NCBI RefSeq assembly: GCF_003369915.1
Contig: NW_022881614.1
Coordinates: 33,005,474-33,069,473 of the forward strand
Length of the DNA stretch: 64,000 nucleotides
Reading direction: 5' to 3'
Source of the DNA: Drosophila miranda
Taxonomy: Eukaryota > Arthropoda > Insecta > Diptera > Drosophilidae
The notes below the pieces were generated by a model. It made no database searches, was not told where the DNA came from, and saw nothing but the letters and a program-made list of their open reading frames with translations. Shown piece after piece: positions 23,657 through 34,400 of the stretch (positions within the stretch are counted from its first letter, which is position 1; each line of letters begins with the position of its first letter). The translations under genes and the position numbers were made by a program.

Positions 23657-24459
23657 ATATGTAAAAACACCAACACCTTTCACGAACCGAAATCTGCGAT
23701 CAGCTGTTCAGTGCCAGAAGATTAACCCTTAGTGGGTGACGCGGGGGTCCCATCAGTCTACCGTATTTGGTCGAGCAATTTGTGGAAAAATATTGTTTAT
23801 TGTTTATGTCCCGGAGACCCTTAACAAGAGCTCTTGGTAGGTTAAGTCTCCGTAGGGGCCCGAGTTAAATTAACTCCCGTAAAACTGGATCCACTCATCT
23901 ACACATATTCCATTACGTATGGGTGAGGGTATCCCTGTTGATCGAACGAAATTTCAGCAGTTATTTCCTTGTTTGCCTTTGTGTCGAACGTTTTGGTGTT
24001 TCTTTGTGGTTATTTTTTATTTTATTTTGAGTATAGCTATGTATTAATGAGACCGATGAAATTGTCAATTTATAATTATTAAAGCTTGGATATATACTGA
24101 AGCATGATGCCGTAAATTTAAAATAGAGGGAGGACGCGTGGCGTAAGCCATGGATAAGGCCAGCCGTTACCGGTCCAGCAGAGGGTGGCCAAAATGAACG
24201 TTGTATTTGGTCACAGGTAGGGCGGGCGCGCGAAGTGATAACACCCAAGCTTCACCCACTTAATAGCCGTCTGCTTATGATTTTCTTTGTCTGCTATAAA
24301 ATAGCTGATTTGGCAACAAGAAAAAATACTCAGGGATACTCCCATCCCTAGTCGTCGGTGTTTTGTTATTATGCTGTCTGCCGAACGGCGTTGCTTATTT
24401 ATTTTCTCGGCCGCGGACATCGAAACAACAGAGAAATATCTATCAATCACAAAAAACAA

Positions 24460-25119
24460 ATGATGGCCAAGGATAATGGGATGGCTGGAACTGGGACGGC
24501 TATACTGGCAACAGGCGACCGCGAGTGGTCTGCGGAAGAGGAGTTGCAGCTTTTCCACGCCATGGAAGGACTACGTCCGGTTGGCATTAATAAACATTTC
24601 TATATGTCGTGCATTGCCCAGCGGCTCTCAAAATCTCTAAATCGCGAGATGCCGAGTGAACTGATTTGGAAGCACTTGGGTACCATGTATAAGCTGAAAG
24701 AGCTGGATGATCTTGAGACGCTGCCTTTTCCAAACGAGGAGCGAGAGTTTTGCCTGCCAGAACAAGAGTACGGAACGCTACTAAACAAAAAAAAAGTGGA
24801 AGTTAACTCCAGCGAAGAAACCACAGACGGTCCAGCTTCTGTTGTTGCTCCAGCTCCAGACAGCAACGGCAAAGGTAAAGTATTAAATTGCATGCGCAAT
24901 AAATTACTGATGTAAGATAATTGGATTACAGCTCCGCCAGCTACAACCAAAGCACAGGTGCACAGCACTTCTAAAGACGCCGAGAAGAATTCATCGGCCA
25001 AGCCAATTGATCTACCCAAACGTCCAGCCAAGCGTACCCGCGGATCGATGTCAAATGAATCTATTAGCCCCTCAACAACACCACCGCCAGTGCAGAGCAA
25101 CAAGCGTCGTCGCATTTAA
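24460..25119 (+). CDS. MrgBP: MrgBP, MRG-binding subunit of the NuA4/Tip60 complex
   Basis: join(24460..24874,24932..25119), 603 nt, 200 residues. The intron is 57 nt with a GTAAAG donor and TTACAG acceptor, and the frame joins in phase 1. The N-terminal half carries the conserved EAF7/MRGBP domain (REWSAEEELQLFHAMEGLRP, HFYMSCIAQRLS, SELIWKHLGTMYKLKELD). The C-terminal half is disordered and ends in a basic KRPAKRTRG / NKRRRI nuclear-localisation-like tail. In this family the protein bridges MRG15/MRGX into the Tip60 histone acetyltransferase complex. ATG 24460 is followed immediately by a second in-frame ATG, either of which could be used. Polyadenylation signals are at 25141 and 25152. The truncated LTR of element A ends only 165 bp upstream of the start, so the promoter region is partly transposon-adjacent. 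Confidence 0.93.
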
Positions 25120-25741
25120 ACAACATTGCGCGGACTCGAAAATAAAAATACAATAAATAACTATAGTTCACGTGTAGCTTAAGTTTCAAAATAATGTTCT
25201 TATAAAGTATGTATAATACTACACGTAGATTGCATCTGCATTGCGTCTCATGAAAAGGCCGTCAACAAAAATTGTACTCGCGAGATCTAGGCAGTGCAGG
25301 GAACTGGTCATTACCAAGAGACGCGCTTGAGGGACGGACCCCCACATGGACGGCGCGTCAAAAGAGTGGCAAAAGACTCAAATTTCCATTCCGTCATGCA
25401 GCAGCAGCGAAGTTGTCCTCAACCCGGATAAGGAGTTCCGTTGTGTTTGAGATTGGGATTCCAACCATCTGCATCTAGATACTCCTTATGTATATAATTA
25501 ATTTATGTAAGTCTAAAATATGATACTCAGGCAGGGTTCGGTTTTCGCCAAGAGTTCCGGTTTAATTTTGAAAATCAGCTAGTCAGTTAGCGAAGTCTAA
25601 AACAAAATTTTCCGCCGCTCAGTTGGATCTGATCCTCAGCACAGCAGACGCCGACACCAACAACCAATAAACCCAGTGATTGATAATGAAAAACAAATTT
25701 ATTTGAAGATCGTAACACATGTGTGTAGAAAAAAAAAATAT
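25120..25741. other. Intergenic sequence between MrgBP and the zinc-finger pseudogene
   Basis: Contains the MrgBP 3' UTR to about 25.2 kb and the 3' flank of the convergent zinc-finger gene, with an AATAAA-type signal on the minus strand near 25697-25702. No coding frame or transposon end was recognised. Confidence 0.5.
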
Positions 25742-27432
25742 TTAAGTCGTTCGCGCTGATGTCTTTGGAATAGAATCCTGTATTTTCTGGAACGTCGGGA
25801 CAAGGGAACCCAACGTATTTATCAATGATTCGTCCTGGAAATCTTTGGATTCTATCAAAGACTATACAATACCAAGATGTCGCATGAGGAACAAATGCTT
25901 TTTCAATTTTCGTTTGACGCTTCATGGTACGGGCGCGCGGGGCTAGTACTTCAATTCTCTTTTACGCTACCGGAGCATCCGAAGTGCTACTCGGCTTCGT
26001 CAATGCCTCGGTCAGCACGAGCTGGAGCCAACCCAGAAATATGCTTGTAGCTGTGTATATGTGTGTATGTCCTAGGTCGGCACGGCCATAAACCGGTTTC
26101 GCCCGCAGCATATACGGCTTTTAGCTTCACACACAAGCGCACTGAAAGCATGTCAGTTTTTGCGTGCCGAAACCGTAGGGCAGCGTGGTCGCTGATGTCT
26201 TTGGCGCGGCACAGTGGGGACTCAGCCGAAATAGTCAAAAAATTGTATGAGTGCTTTAGATAAATTTAATGTACGCATCTAATAGAGAATTTTCCAATCG
26301 AATTTTCAAGATAGTTTTAGTTTAGGAGATATAAGCACTCAAAGTTTAACATTTTTTCAGTGTGCAAATATTTATTGACTAACTAACTAATTTAGCAAGC
26401 TGAGACGGCCAAAGGTCCCACTGTGCCGCTCCAAAGACATCGGCGATCCGCGACCACCGCTCCGACGGTGCTGTTGCCGAACAGACGAAACCGATGGGCA
26501 GCGGGGTCGCGGTAGAGACGAAGTACAGGCGAAAAGGGAATTGAAACCCCGCGCGCTCCCTCGTGCCTTTTGGGTCCTAATGTTAGGACCCGCCATAGAA
26601 CAGCTTTTTGGTCGCTCATGCGACATCTTGGTATTGTATAGTCTTTGATTCTATTCTGCGAATCAAATTCTGCATATCTTCAATAAGAGCCATATCTTCC
26701 ATAAGAACCTTATCCTTCTCTTTTGAAATATGGGCTAAAGTAACCTCATGCGCGGCCAGATCTGACTTGCGATAGAATATACGGCTGCACAAATTACAGA
26801 TATGCTCCTGGCAGCTACATATGTTTGCGCTTGTACTTCCTACGGCATTTTGTACATCGTTTTTCGCCAGACCAGCACAACAAATAGTTATTCATGGCGT
26901 CATTAATCTCCACACTATTACCTCCATCGTTTTTGCTATCCATGCTTTCCTTCAGCGGTGTTTTCACGGCTCTACTCACATTACTCTTCGTATCATCTAT
27001 ATTCTCCACATCCACACATTGGTTCTCATCGTTTTCGGTTTCCGAGTCGGTTTCTTCCTTCAGACCACGCCGACATTTGTGTTTCAAATACTGCTCCTTC
27101 AGAATGAACCTTTGTTTTCATTGTTGCCATTTGTATTTCTTCACCAAGTGATGATCCTGGTAGTGGCGACGCACCATGTGGAACTTTGTCATGATGACGT
27201 TATTGGGCATATGTTCATGGCTCCGACACTGCTTGACCGGGCAGTGAAAACAATCCTTTTCTTCAAATTCTATTTTGTGAATTTTCTTCATATGCCGATT
27301 ATACAGGTGCAGCCCCTTAAATACTTGTCGTCGAGGGGACAACTTGCAGTGGTACTTGCGGTTGGGCAGCAAGTCGTCGAGATCTGGAATCGAGCATTTC
27401 TCACTGTATTTCTTGGTATCCATGGAGCCCAT
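25742..27432 (-). pseudogene. C2H2 zinc-finger gene broken by nonsense, frameshift and MITE
   Basis: The frame starts at ATG 27430-27432 (MGSMDTKKYSEKCSIPDLDD). It has His/Cys-rich segments (NRHMKKIHKIEF, FHCPVKQCRSHEH, KFHMVRRHYQDHH), then an in-frame TGA at 27118-27120, after which the same frame stays open to 26815 with an acidic linker (EETDSETENDENQ) and CTKCRRKYKRK. A one-base frameshift between about 26820 and 26870 moves the protein to another frame that encodes a clear C2H2 finger (CNLCSRIFYRKSDLAAHE). The coding line is then cut by the MITE at 25856-26647. Removing the MITE and one copy of its TSD restores an open frame to TAA 25742-25744. Three independent lesions make it a pseudogene. 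I do not recognise the parent gene. Confidence 0.82.
25856..26647. mobile_element. MITE copy 2, inserted in the zinc-finger coding region
   Basis: 792 bp, with the same perfect 33-bp TIRs as copy 1 and a 7-bp duplication ATTCTAT (25849-25855, 26648-26654). Unlike copy 1 it is uninterrupted, and it differs by a small insertion near 26346-26358. It supplies the empty site for the P insertion in copy 1 (GGGCAGCG at about 26179). Confidence 0.92.
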
Positions 27433-28915
27433 GCTTGTTTAAAAATATAAATGGTCAATGATCAAAATAAAGCCATCAAGCTTAGCGGCATTTAGCAGTG
27501 CTGACAAACTTCGCCACATAACTAGTGCTGTAAAACCGAAAAAATTTGCAGGCGTCCATTTTGTAGATTCTGGTTTTAAGACTAGTACTCAGATCAGATC
27601 AGTAAAATTTTCCGTTGACGTAACCAGAGATGATGTTCGTATGGAATAAGTGAATAAAAATGCTTGTAGGTTTTTTGCACCCATCAAAAAATATAACAAA
27701 AATAAGTGCCGATTAATACTGGAACGGCAATCGAATAAAACAGGATGATTGGGGCTGATTCATCGTCGTCCAACGGGAAGGTGAAGACAAAGACTGAATG
27801 TTTCCAATAATATGAGAGCATATATATGTATTTTCGTGGTTTCGTGTAGTGTAGGTATAAAAGGAGGGCACAACAATAGCACATCCAATACTAATGGTAT
27901 ACCCGAAAGTGCTCGAGAGTCTCATGGGAGGCGGCCTAAAAAACTGGGAACCTCCCGCTGGCATGGCGAAGGATAAGTCATATCGGCATCCAATAACATG
28001 GTATTCTTCAGCAATGTGCGGGGATCGTCCTTTAGCTTGTGATTCACGATCTGTCTCAGATCTGTGAACCTGCAGGAGAACATTTATTTACCTCACATCT
28101 TACGTATTCTTTGAAATCTTCCACAGCTTACCACCGAAAATGATAGCCCATTTGTGGGCTATCCCACACGCCGAGAACCGTTCTTCACGGAAACTAATTT
28201 GTTGCTTTTGTAATCCACCACCCGCTGCAGCGGGGGATTAAGGATTGGTGTCTGTGCCGTGATAAGTTTTCGCCCGAATAAGATAAGGGAAGGGACTGGT
28301 CTGGTCATCCTTGAGGGAACACATCGACACCTCTATGGGGGAAAAAATGTGTTTCAACGGTGACCCAAGTAGGTTTGAAAACAGTAAATTATAGTCCCCA
28401 AAATTGAATACTCTTTAGCGGTCGTCTTTTTCCCATTCAACTGAAAAATCTGTCTGCTGGCCAAAAGGACGTTCGGGGCTCTTAAAAGATTCTGTTGCTC
28501 CACAGATTTATTGCCGCGCTCAATTTGCTTTAATGTCCACATTGACAAACGGACAATCCCCAAAGACGAAAGATTGATAGAGTCCAATCACAGCTTCATT
28601 CAGACCTCTTAAAGAAGGAGAAACCTGCGCGTTTGCGGTATTATGGCAGAGGAAGGACAAAATCTCTTACCTCTTTTACCTCAAAATAATATACAAAATT
28701 GCATTAAATTTATTCATCATCATCATCATCATTCATCAATTTTTGGAAAGCCATTTTTTGGCTAATTAGGAGTTCTAAAAGTCCAAATGTTTCACTTCAA
28801 ATTTATTTGACGGTCAAGTTCGAGATATTGTAGTAAATATATTTTATTTTCGTCTAATTTTTCTGGTATATTTCCTTACTGGGTAAAGACGAACTTGGAC
28901 TAAGACGAGTAGTTG
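27433..28915. other. Host island with possible remnants of minus-strand genes
   Basis: No intact gene. On the minus strand two stretches look formerly coding. At 28068-27684, a frame reading LRQIVNHKLKDDPRTLLKNT changes frame and ends in a hydrophobic segment (IILFYSIAVPVLIGTYF). At 28620-28354, a frame contains QIERGNKSVEQQNLLRAP. They could be exons of one decayed membrane-protein gene. I cannot name it, and the evidence is composition only. A short (CAT)n run lies at about 28716-28734. The island ends at the GTTG target duplication of element C. Confidence 0.3.
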
Positions 28916-30519
28916 TGTAAGGAAGTTCTCAGGCCGAGGTACAGCTTCTCAGTCTGTCCAGGGCCCGGTCCTTCCCCACAGCAAAATTTGTTGTGTGAGG
29001 ACCTAAGGGGAGAGCCGCTAGTGGCGAAAGCGCGCCCGTGGGGTGGATCGTGGGACGGTCGGGCCTGGCCCGGCCACGAGGCGTGGGTGAAGCCGTGCTT
29101 GGGAGCTGCAGAGACGTGCGTTGGGGGTCATGTGTGGCGGGAGACGGGGTTTGGGTCAGGGATCGGAAAGGTGTGGGAGAGGGGAGCTCAGCCTAGCAGA
29201 TGCCGCATGATCCACGACTCACATCTGCGTCGCCGGGTCCCCCGGGCGAGGGTAGGAGAGGGAACCCGGCGAATGCCGCGTGAATCCACGACTCGCATCC
29301 AGCATCGCCGGGTCCCCAGGGGAGAAAGGTATAGGAGAGGGAAAACCCAGCTTGGTGAATGCCGCATGATCCACGACTCACATCCACTTCGCCGGGCCTC
29401 CCGGGAAAAGGGAAGAGAGGGGGAGGGGGGTGAGTGACTCCTACGGGCGAATGTTCTGAGACAGGTGGGTTGAGGTTGGTGTCTTTATTGTTTTCGGATC
29501 ATTTCCCTACTTAAAATCCCGCTTGCAGCGGGGAAATAAACGCCAAAAAAATATCATAAACAACATGTGGGCATAGATATGTAAAGAAGCTGCGGGAATG
29601 TTCTGCTTATACCTGCCTACTGCACCGATCTATCCCCCCAGAGCTCACATACGTGAGGTGGCTCACCCTTGTTTCCCTTCTTTGGGTCCTGTTCTCCCAC
29701 GGCGGGTCCTCGTCACTTCGGTGGCTTCCTTTGCACACCGCGTGGGTGCGGTCAAGGCTGGTTTTATTCACCGCGTGCGGGCGAACACGGCTTATTGTGT
29801 ACACGGCGCGGTCACGGCTAGTTTTTCACACGGCGCGGTCCCGGCTTACTTTTCACATCTATGGCTTCCGCCGCACAACCGGTCTGGCTCAGCCCTCGGA
29901 GATCACTCCCGAGCTTGGCTCGCCCTGGACCGTGCCAGGCCTCGGCTTTTCCTTTTCGCAGCTTCTCTGCCGCTTCGCTGCTGCGCCGCCTTCGGCTGCC
30001 GGCCTCGGCTGCGTGGGTGTATGGCTGCGTGTGTGTATTGCCTGCTTCGCCGTCGGCTATTTTCCTCGGCTGCGTGGGCGTAAAACCGATCGGCGGCTTC
30101 TCTGCCGCTTCGCTCTCTTTCATGTTGTCTCTTTTCGTCTGCGTATAGCCGGTCTCTTCCTTGCGTTGGCTGCGTGGGCGTAAGAGCGTATCTCTTTCGT
30201 GTTGGTTCTCTTTTCCTTCGTATAGCCGTGGTGTGCGTCTCTCTTCGCTGCGTGGCCGTAGTGTGCGTCTCTCTTACGTGTTGGTTCTCTAAGTTCTAAT
30301 AAGTAAAAAGGCCTACTGTTTTGGGGTTTCTTAGCCTATTTCTTACTTTAATGGGTGAAAATAAGGATTCATTGTTGTTTGTCTTGGTAATACTAATAAT
30401 AATAGAAGTAATAAAATCGGATAATCGTGAATAATGATGAAATTAGATAACAAGCCGTCGGGGCGGTCCCTTCAGGGGATGGTGTCGTGGTCAGTGTTGT
30501 GGAGGCTTATGCCTTCACA
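28916..30519 (-). repeat. Element C 3' LTR (1604 bp)
   Basis: Matches the other LTR closely over most of its length. It retains about 400 bp around 30090-30500 (GCTGCGTGGGCGTAA repeats and an AT-rich stretch) that the 5' LTR lacks. Purine-rich AGGAAGGGAG (minus strand, 30529-30520) immediately precedes it and is the likely plus-strand primer. Confidence 0.88.
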
Positions 30520-30607
30520 CTCCCTTCCTACTTCGGGGTGGGGCGCGGTGAAATGCGCACCAAATTTCCGCTGATGCATACGCGGAAGCGTTGGCCGTCG
30601 TGGTGTT

Positions 30608-31307
30608 CTAGGCTGCGGGTCCGGCTGCGCCCGTGCCGCGCCGCGCCGCGTTTGCCTGAGCGCTGGCGCCTTCCAGCAGGCTTTGCGGGATGCGGCGGTC
30701 AGGCGTGCTTACACGCCAGGCGACTGGGGCGATTGGCCATTCCTGCTCCTCCTGCAGCGCGTTTAGCTCGGACATCTCCTCGAACGCTGTGAGCAGTCCG
30801 CCCGCCTCTGCCTCTTCCAAGCCCAATGACAGGTCGCTGTCCTCCTTTGGTTGGCTCGGGTTTCCTGGTTCGGCCTCTCGGGCCGTGCAGCTCGTCGGGT
30901 CCGGGTTCGGGGCGTTGTGGTCGGTGGGAACTGGCGATAGCCACTTCATTGGTGCGTGGTCCAGCGGCTGCCAATCGGGATTCTCCCCTCTTTCCGGGGC
31001 TGCCGCCTCCTCCTGCGCGTCCCACTCCTGCAGTCTGGCGTGCCACCCGTCGTCCCAGATGGTGTCCGGGATCGGGCCGTTTGGGTTCTCCTGTTGATGG
31101 TCCATGCTGCGTGGTGTTGCCCGGTTCTGCTTGCGGGGTCGGGGAGTGGTGTCTTGCTTGTGGTTGGCTGGTCGTGCACCGTGGTTGCCTTGAGCTGGGC
31201 GGCGACGCACCCCTAGGATGCCCCTCCGTGCCATCCTCTGCCTCTAGAGGCTGTGCGTCGCTCGTCCTTGGGTTGTCCATGTCGGATCTGGTGGGGGGAA
31301 GAAACAT
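30608..31307 (-). CDS. Element C extra ORF between pol and the 3' LTR, unknown
   Basis: A 208-codon frame (31234-30608) overlaps a 202-codon frame (31307-30699). The first contains an ATG giving MDHQQENPNGPIPDTIWDDG and a Pro/Glu/Asp-rich acidic stretch (SLGLEEAEAGGLLTAFEEMS). No signal peptide or membrane segment is seen, so it does not look like an envelope. It occupies the place where env or accessory ORFs lie in Osvaldo-type elements. Which frame is genuine is unclear, and a frameshift may join them. Confidence 0.35.
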
Positions 31308-31484
31308 TGTTTGGTTATAACCTGACCTGTGCCACTGATGTGCCCTGTGCCCTGGGTTTCCCTGATCGGTGCATTTTCTAGTTTCTGGCTATTTCTTACT
31401 CTAATCCCTTATCTTACTGCGTGCGTACGCGGTTGACCCCTGCGGGGCGAGGACATTACGGCAGCGCACTACCATAAGTGGCCC

Positions 31485-34400
31485 TCATGAACTCGCGGTT
31501 TTCCTGGTGCTGGGGTCGTCGTCATCGTTGTCTTCGTTGTCTTCGCTGGTGAGTGTGTGCTCGTTGTCGCGGTAGGCCTTGAGGTCGGCTAGTCCGGCCG
31601 TTCGTCGTTGTCTTCCTGGATGCTTCTGGAGTCGTGCTATGGTGGGAGAAATAAATTTAATTACTTTGTAAGGCCCCTCATATTTGGGAGCCAGTTTGGC
31701 AGCGAAGTTGTCCGCCGCCTTGGACAGGTGATGTTGGCGTAGCATCACGAGCGTCCCGATCGTGGGTCTCCATTCGCGTCGACGTAGGTTGTAGGTCCTG
31801 CTCTGCGTCTGTGATGCCTGCTGGGTATTTTCTTGTACGATGGCGAAGATTTCCTTGAGTCGCTTGGCCTTGTTGGTTGGGGTCTCTGTCACTTCGCCTA
31901 GTCCTGGGGTCGTCTCTTCGTACAAGGCTCCAGGCAACCGAGGTTCCCGGCCGAGTACGATGAATGCTGGGCTGAAGCCTGTGGTGTCCGATGTGCTGCT
32001 GTTGATGGCTAGGCTGAGTTCGGGCAGCAGCTCGTCCCATGTCCGCTGGTCTCCATCGATGTACTGGGCGATCATGGTTTTGATCGTCCTGTTGGCTCGT
32101 TCCGTGGGGTTTTGTTGTGGCGTATACGGCGCCGTATACTCCAATTCCATGCCTGCTAGTTTGCAGAACTTTCGGAAGGAGCGACTTGTGAATTGGGTCC
32201 CGTTGTCGCATACGAATTTCCGTGGGGTTCCGAAGCGGCTCAGGATCCGTTCCCGGAAAGCGGTCTCCAGTAGTGCGGTGGTGGCCTTGCGTAGTGGGAC
32301 CAACTCCACCCACTTGCTGAAGGCGTCGAAGAACACCAGCAACATAGTATTGACGTGTTTGGATCGGGGCAATGGTCCAATGAAGTCGGCGCAGACGATG
32401 TCTAGTGGTTCTTGGGCTTGGCGGGTGTGCATCTTCCCTCCTGGTTTGGTTTGACTCACCTTATACTGCTGGCACTTGCTGCACTGCTGGATATATCGGG
32501 CGATATCTCGGTGCAGTCCGGGCCAGTAGTACCTCTGGGCTATTCGTGTCGCTGTCTTCCTGATTCCGAGGTGTCCTGCTGTCGGGTGGTCGTGGCACTC
32601 TTCTAGCACGCGTCGGCGGTGGTCCTTGTTGACACATAGTTTCCATTTGATAGGGTCTTCTTCGCTGGTTCTGCTGCTGGCTCGTTTGTATATTTGGTCG
32701 CTCTCGATGATGAACTCCGGGTGTCCTTCCGGCTGTTCCTGGATCCGCTTGCGGAGCCTCTGCAGCCAGGGGCAGGGGCAAGGGTCCCGGTCTTCGTCCG
32801 CTCGCTGCAGGGTTTCTACTGGTTGTCGTGAGAGGGCGTCAGCCACAACGTTCTGGCTTCCTCGGCGGTAGTGGATGTCAAACCGATATTGCTGGAGCTC
32901 CAAGGCCCAGCGGGCGATGCGTCCCGTTGGATTATCGATGGAGTTCAACCACTTCAAGGCGAGGTGATCCGTGATTACATCGAAGTGGTATCCTTCCAGA
33001 AAGCATCGGAACTTCCGGATTGCCCAGACTATGGCAAGGCACTCTTTCTCGGTGGCCGAGTAGTTTTCCTCTGCCTTGAGTAGTCGACGGCTTGCGTAGG
33101 CGATGACTCTTTCTGCTCCGTCGATCTGTTGTGTCAATACTGCTCCGAGGCCATACGAACTGGCGTCCGTTTGGAGTACGAATCGCTCGGCGAAGTCGGG
33201 GCATGCCAGGACTGGTGCTTGCGTAAGTCTTTCCTTGAGAGTGTCGAACGCCTGATGTTGTTCGTCTGTCCACTCCCACTTTTGATCCTTTTTGAGCAGG
33301 TTGGTCATGGGCTGGACCACCGTGGCGAAGTTGGGGACGAAACGTCGGTACCAGGATGCCATCCCGATGCAGCATCGCAGTTCTTTCAGTGTGGTGGGCG
33401 GTGCTACTTTCTGGACTGCGCTGACCTTGTCTGGGTCCCTGTGGATGCCTTGTTCTCTGATTGCATGGCCGAGGTAGACTAAACTCTTCCTGAAGAAACT
33501 ACACTTGTTTCTGTTCAGTCGGAGGTTCGCCTCTCGCAGCCTCCTGAAAACCTCGCGAAGGTGGTCGATGTGTTCTTCTAGCGTGGCTCCGATGACGATG
33601 ATATCGTCGAGATACGCGAACGCGTACGGCTCCATGGTGGGTCCGAAGACGCTGTCCAACGCTCGCTGGAACGTCGCTGGGGCTGAGTGCAGGCCGAAAG
33701 GCATGACCTTCCACTGGAAGAGTCCTCTGCCGGGACGGTAAATGCTGTTGCCTCTCTGCTGCCCTCGGCCACCGGGATCTGCCAGTATCCGTTTTTGAGG
33801 TCCAGCGTGGAGATGTAGCGAGCGTGGCGAAGTCTCTCGAGAATGTGGTTAATCCGTGGCAGCGGATATGCGTCCGGCACCGAGCGGGCATTTAGTTGGC
33901 GATAATCCACGCACATTCGCATTTCTCCGGTCTTCTTTCCTACCAAGACGATTGGGGCGCTGTGGGGACTGTGGGATGGCTGGATCCTTCCGTCCCGTAG
34001 CAGCTCGTCCACCTGCGCGTTGATGATCTTCTGCATGGCCGGGTTCTTCGGGAAATAGCGCTGCTTCACGGGCCTGTCGTCTCGCATTGTTATCGTGTGT
34101 TCGGCGATGTGGGAGACTCCAGCTAGTCCGTCGAATTTCGCCAGTTCTTCTTCCAGAAACTTGCCTGCCCACGGCGTGGGGGGTGGTTCGGGGTCTGGGT
34201 CTTCCTGCCATGGCGATAGGTCCTCCAGTTCCAGGGCGGTAATGGCGGCCAAGATCGCGTTCTCGTAGTCATCCGAGTCGGCTGGGCGAAACGGGTTTCG
34301 TTCCCGGGCTATTTGGGCGTCGGCTAATGGCTCCAGTTGGTAGTCCGTCGTCGAGGTCTCTCTGGTGTCGGGATTCGTGGCTGGCGTAATGTCTGTCGTG

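Larger units (their letters stand above)
11161..24294 (+). mobile_element. Element A: degenerate Ty3/gypsy LTR retrotransposon (contains element B)
   Basis: 5' LTR 11161-12348, tRNA-Lys-type primer site at 12351, gag about 13537-14830, pol about 14839-18087, and a partial 3' LTR at 18088-18297 plus 23661-24294. The 3' LTR lacks its first about 230 bp (pol runs directly into LTR-internal sequence) and stops at 24294, so both outer parts are lost and no target duplication can be recovered. Element B (18298-23656) lies inside the 3' LTR. Gag and pol carry several frameshifts and stops, so the copy is dead. Confidence 0.85.

Noticed and set aside
29598..30183. Overlapping ORFs of 100-176 codons in the element C LTR (and the copy at 39.0-39.5 kb)
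   Set aside because: They lie wholly inside LTRs, in several frames at once, and are disrupted between the two LTRs.
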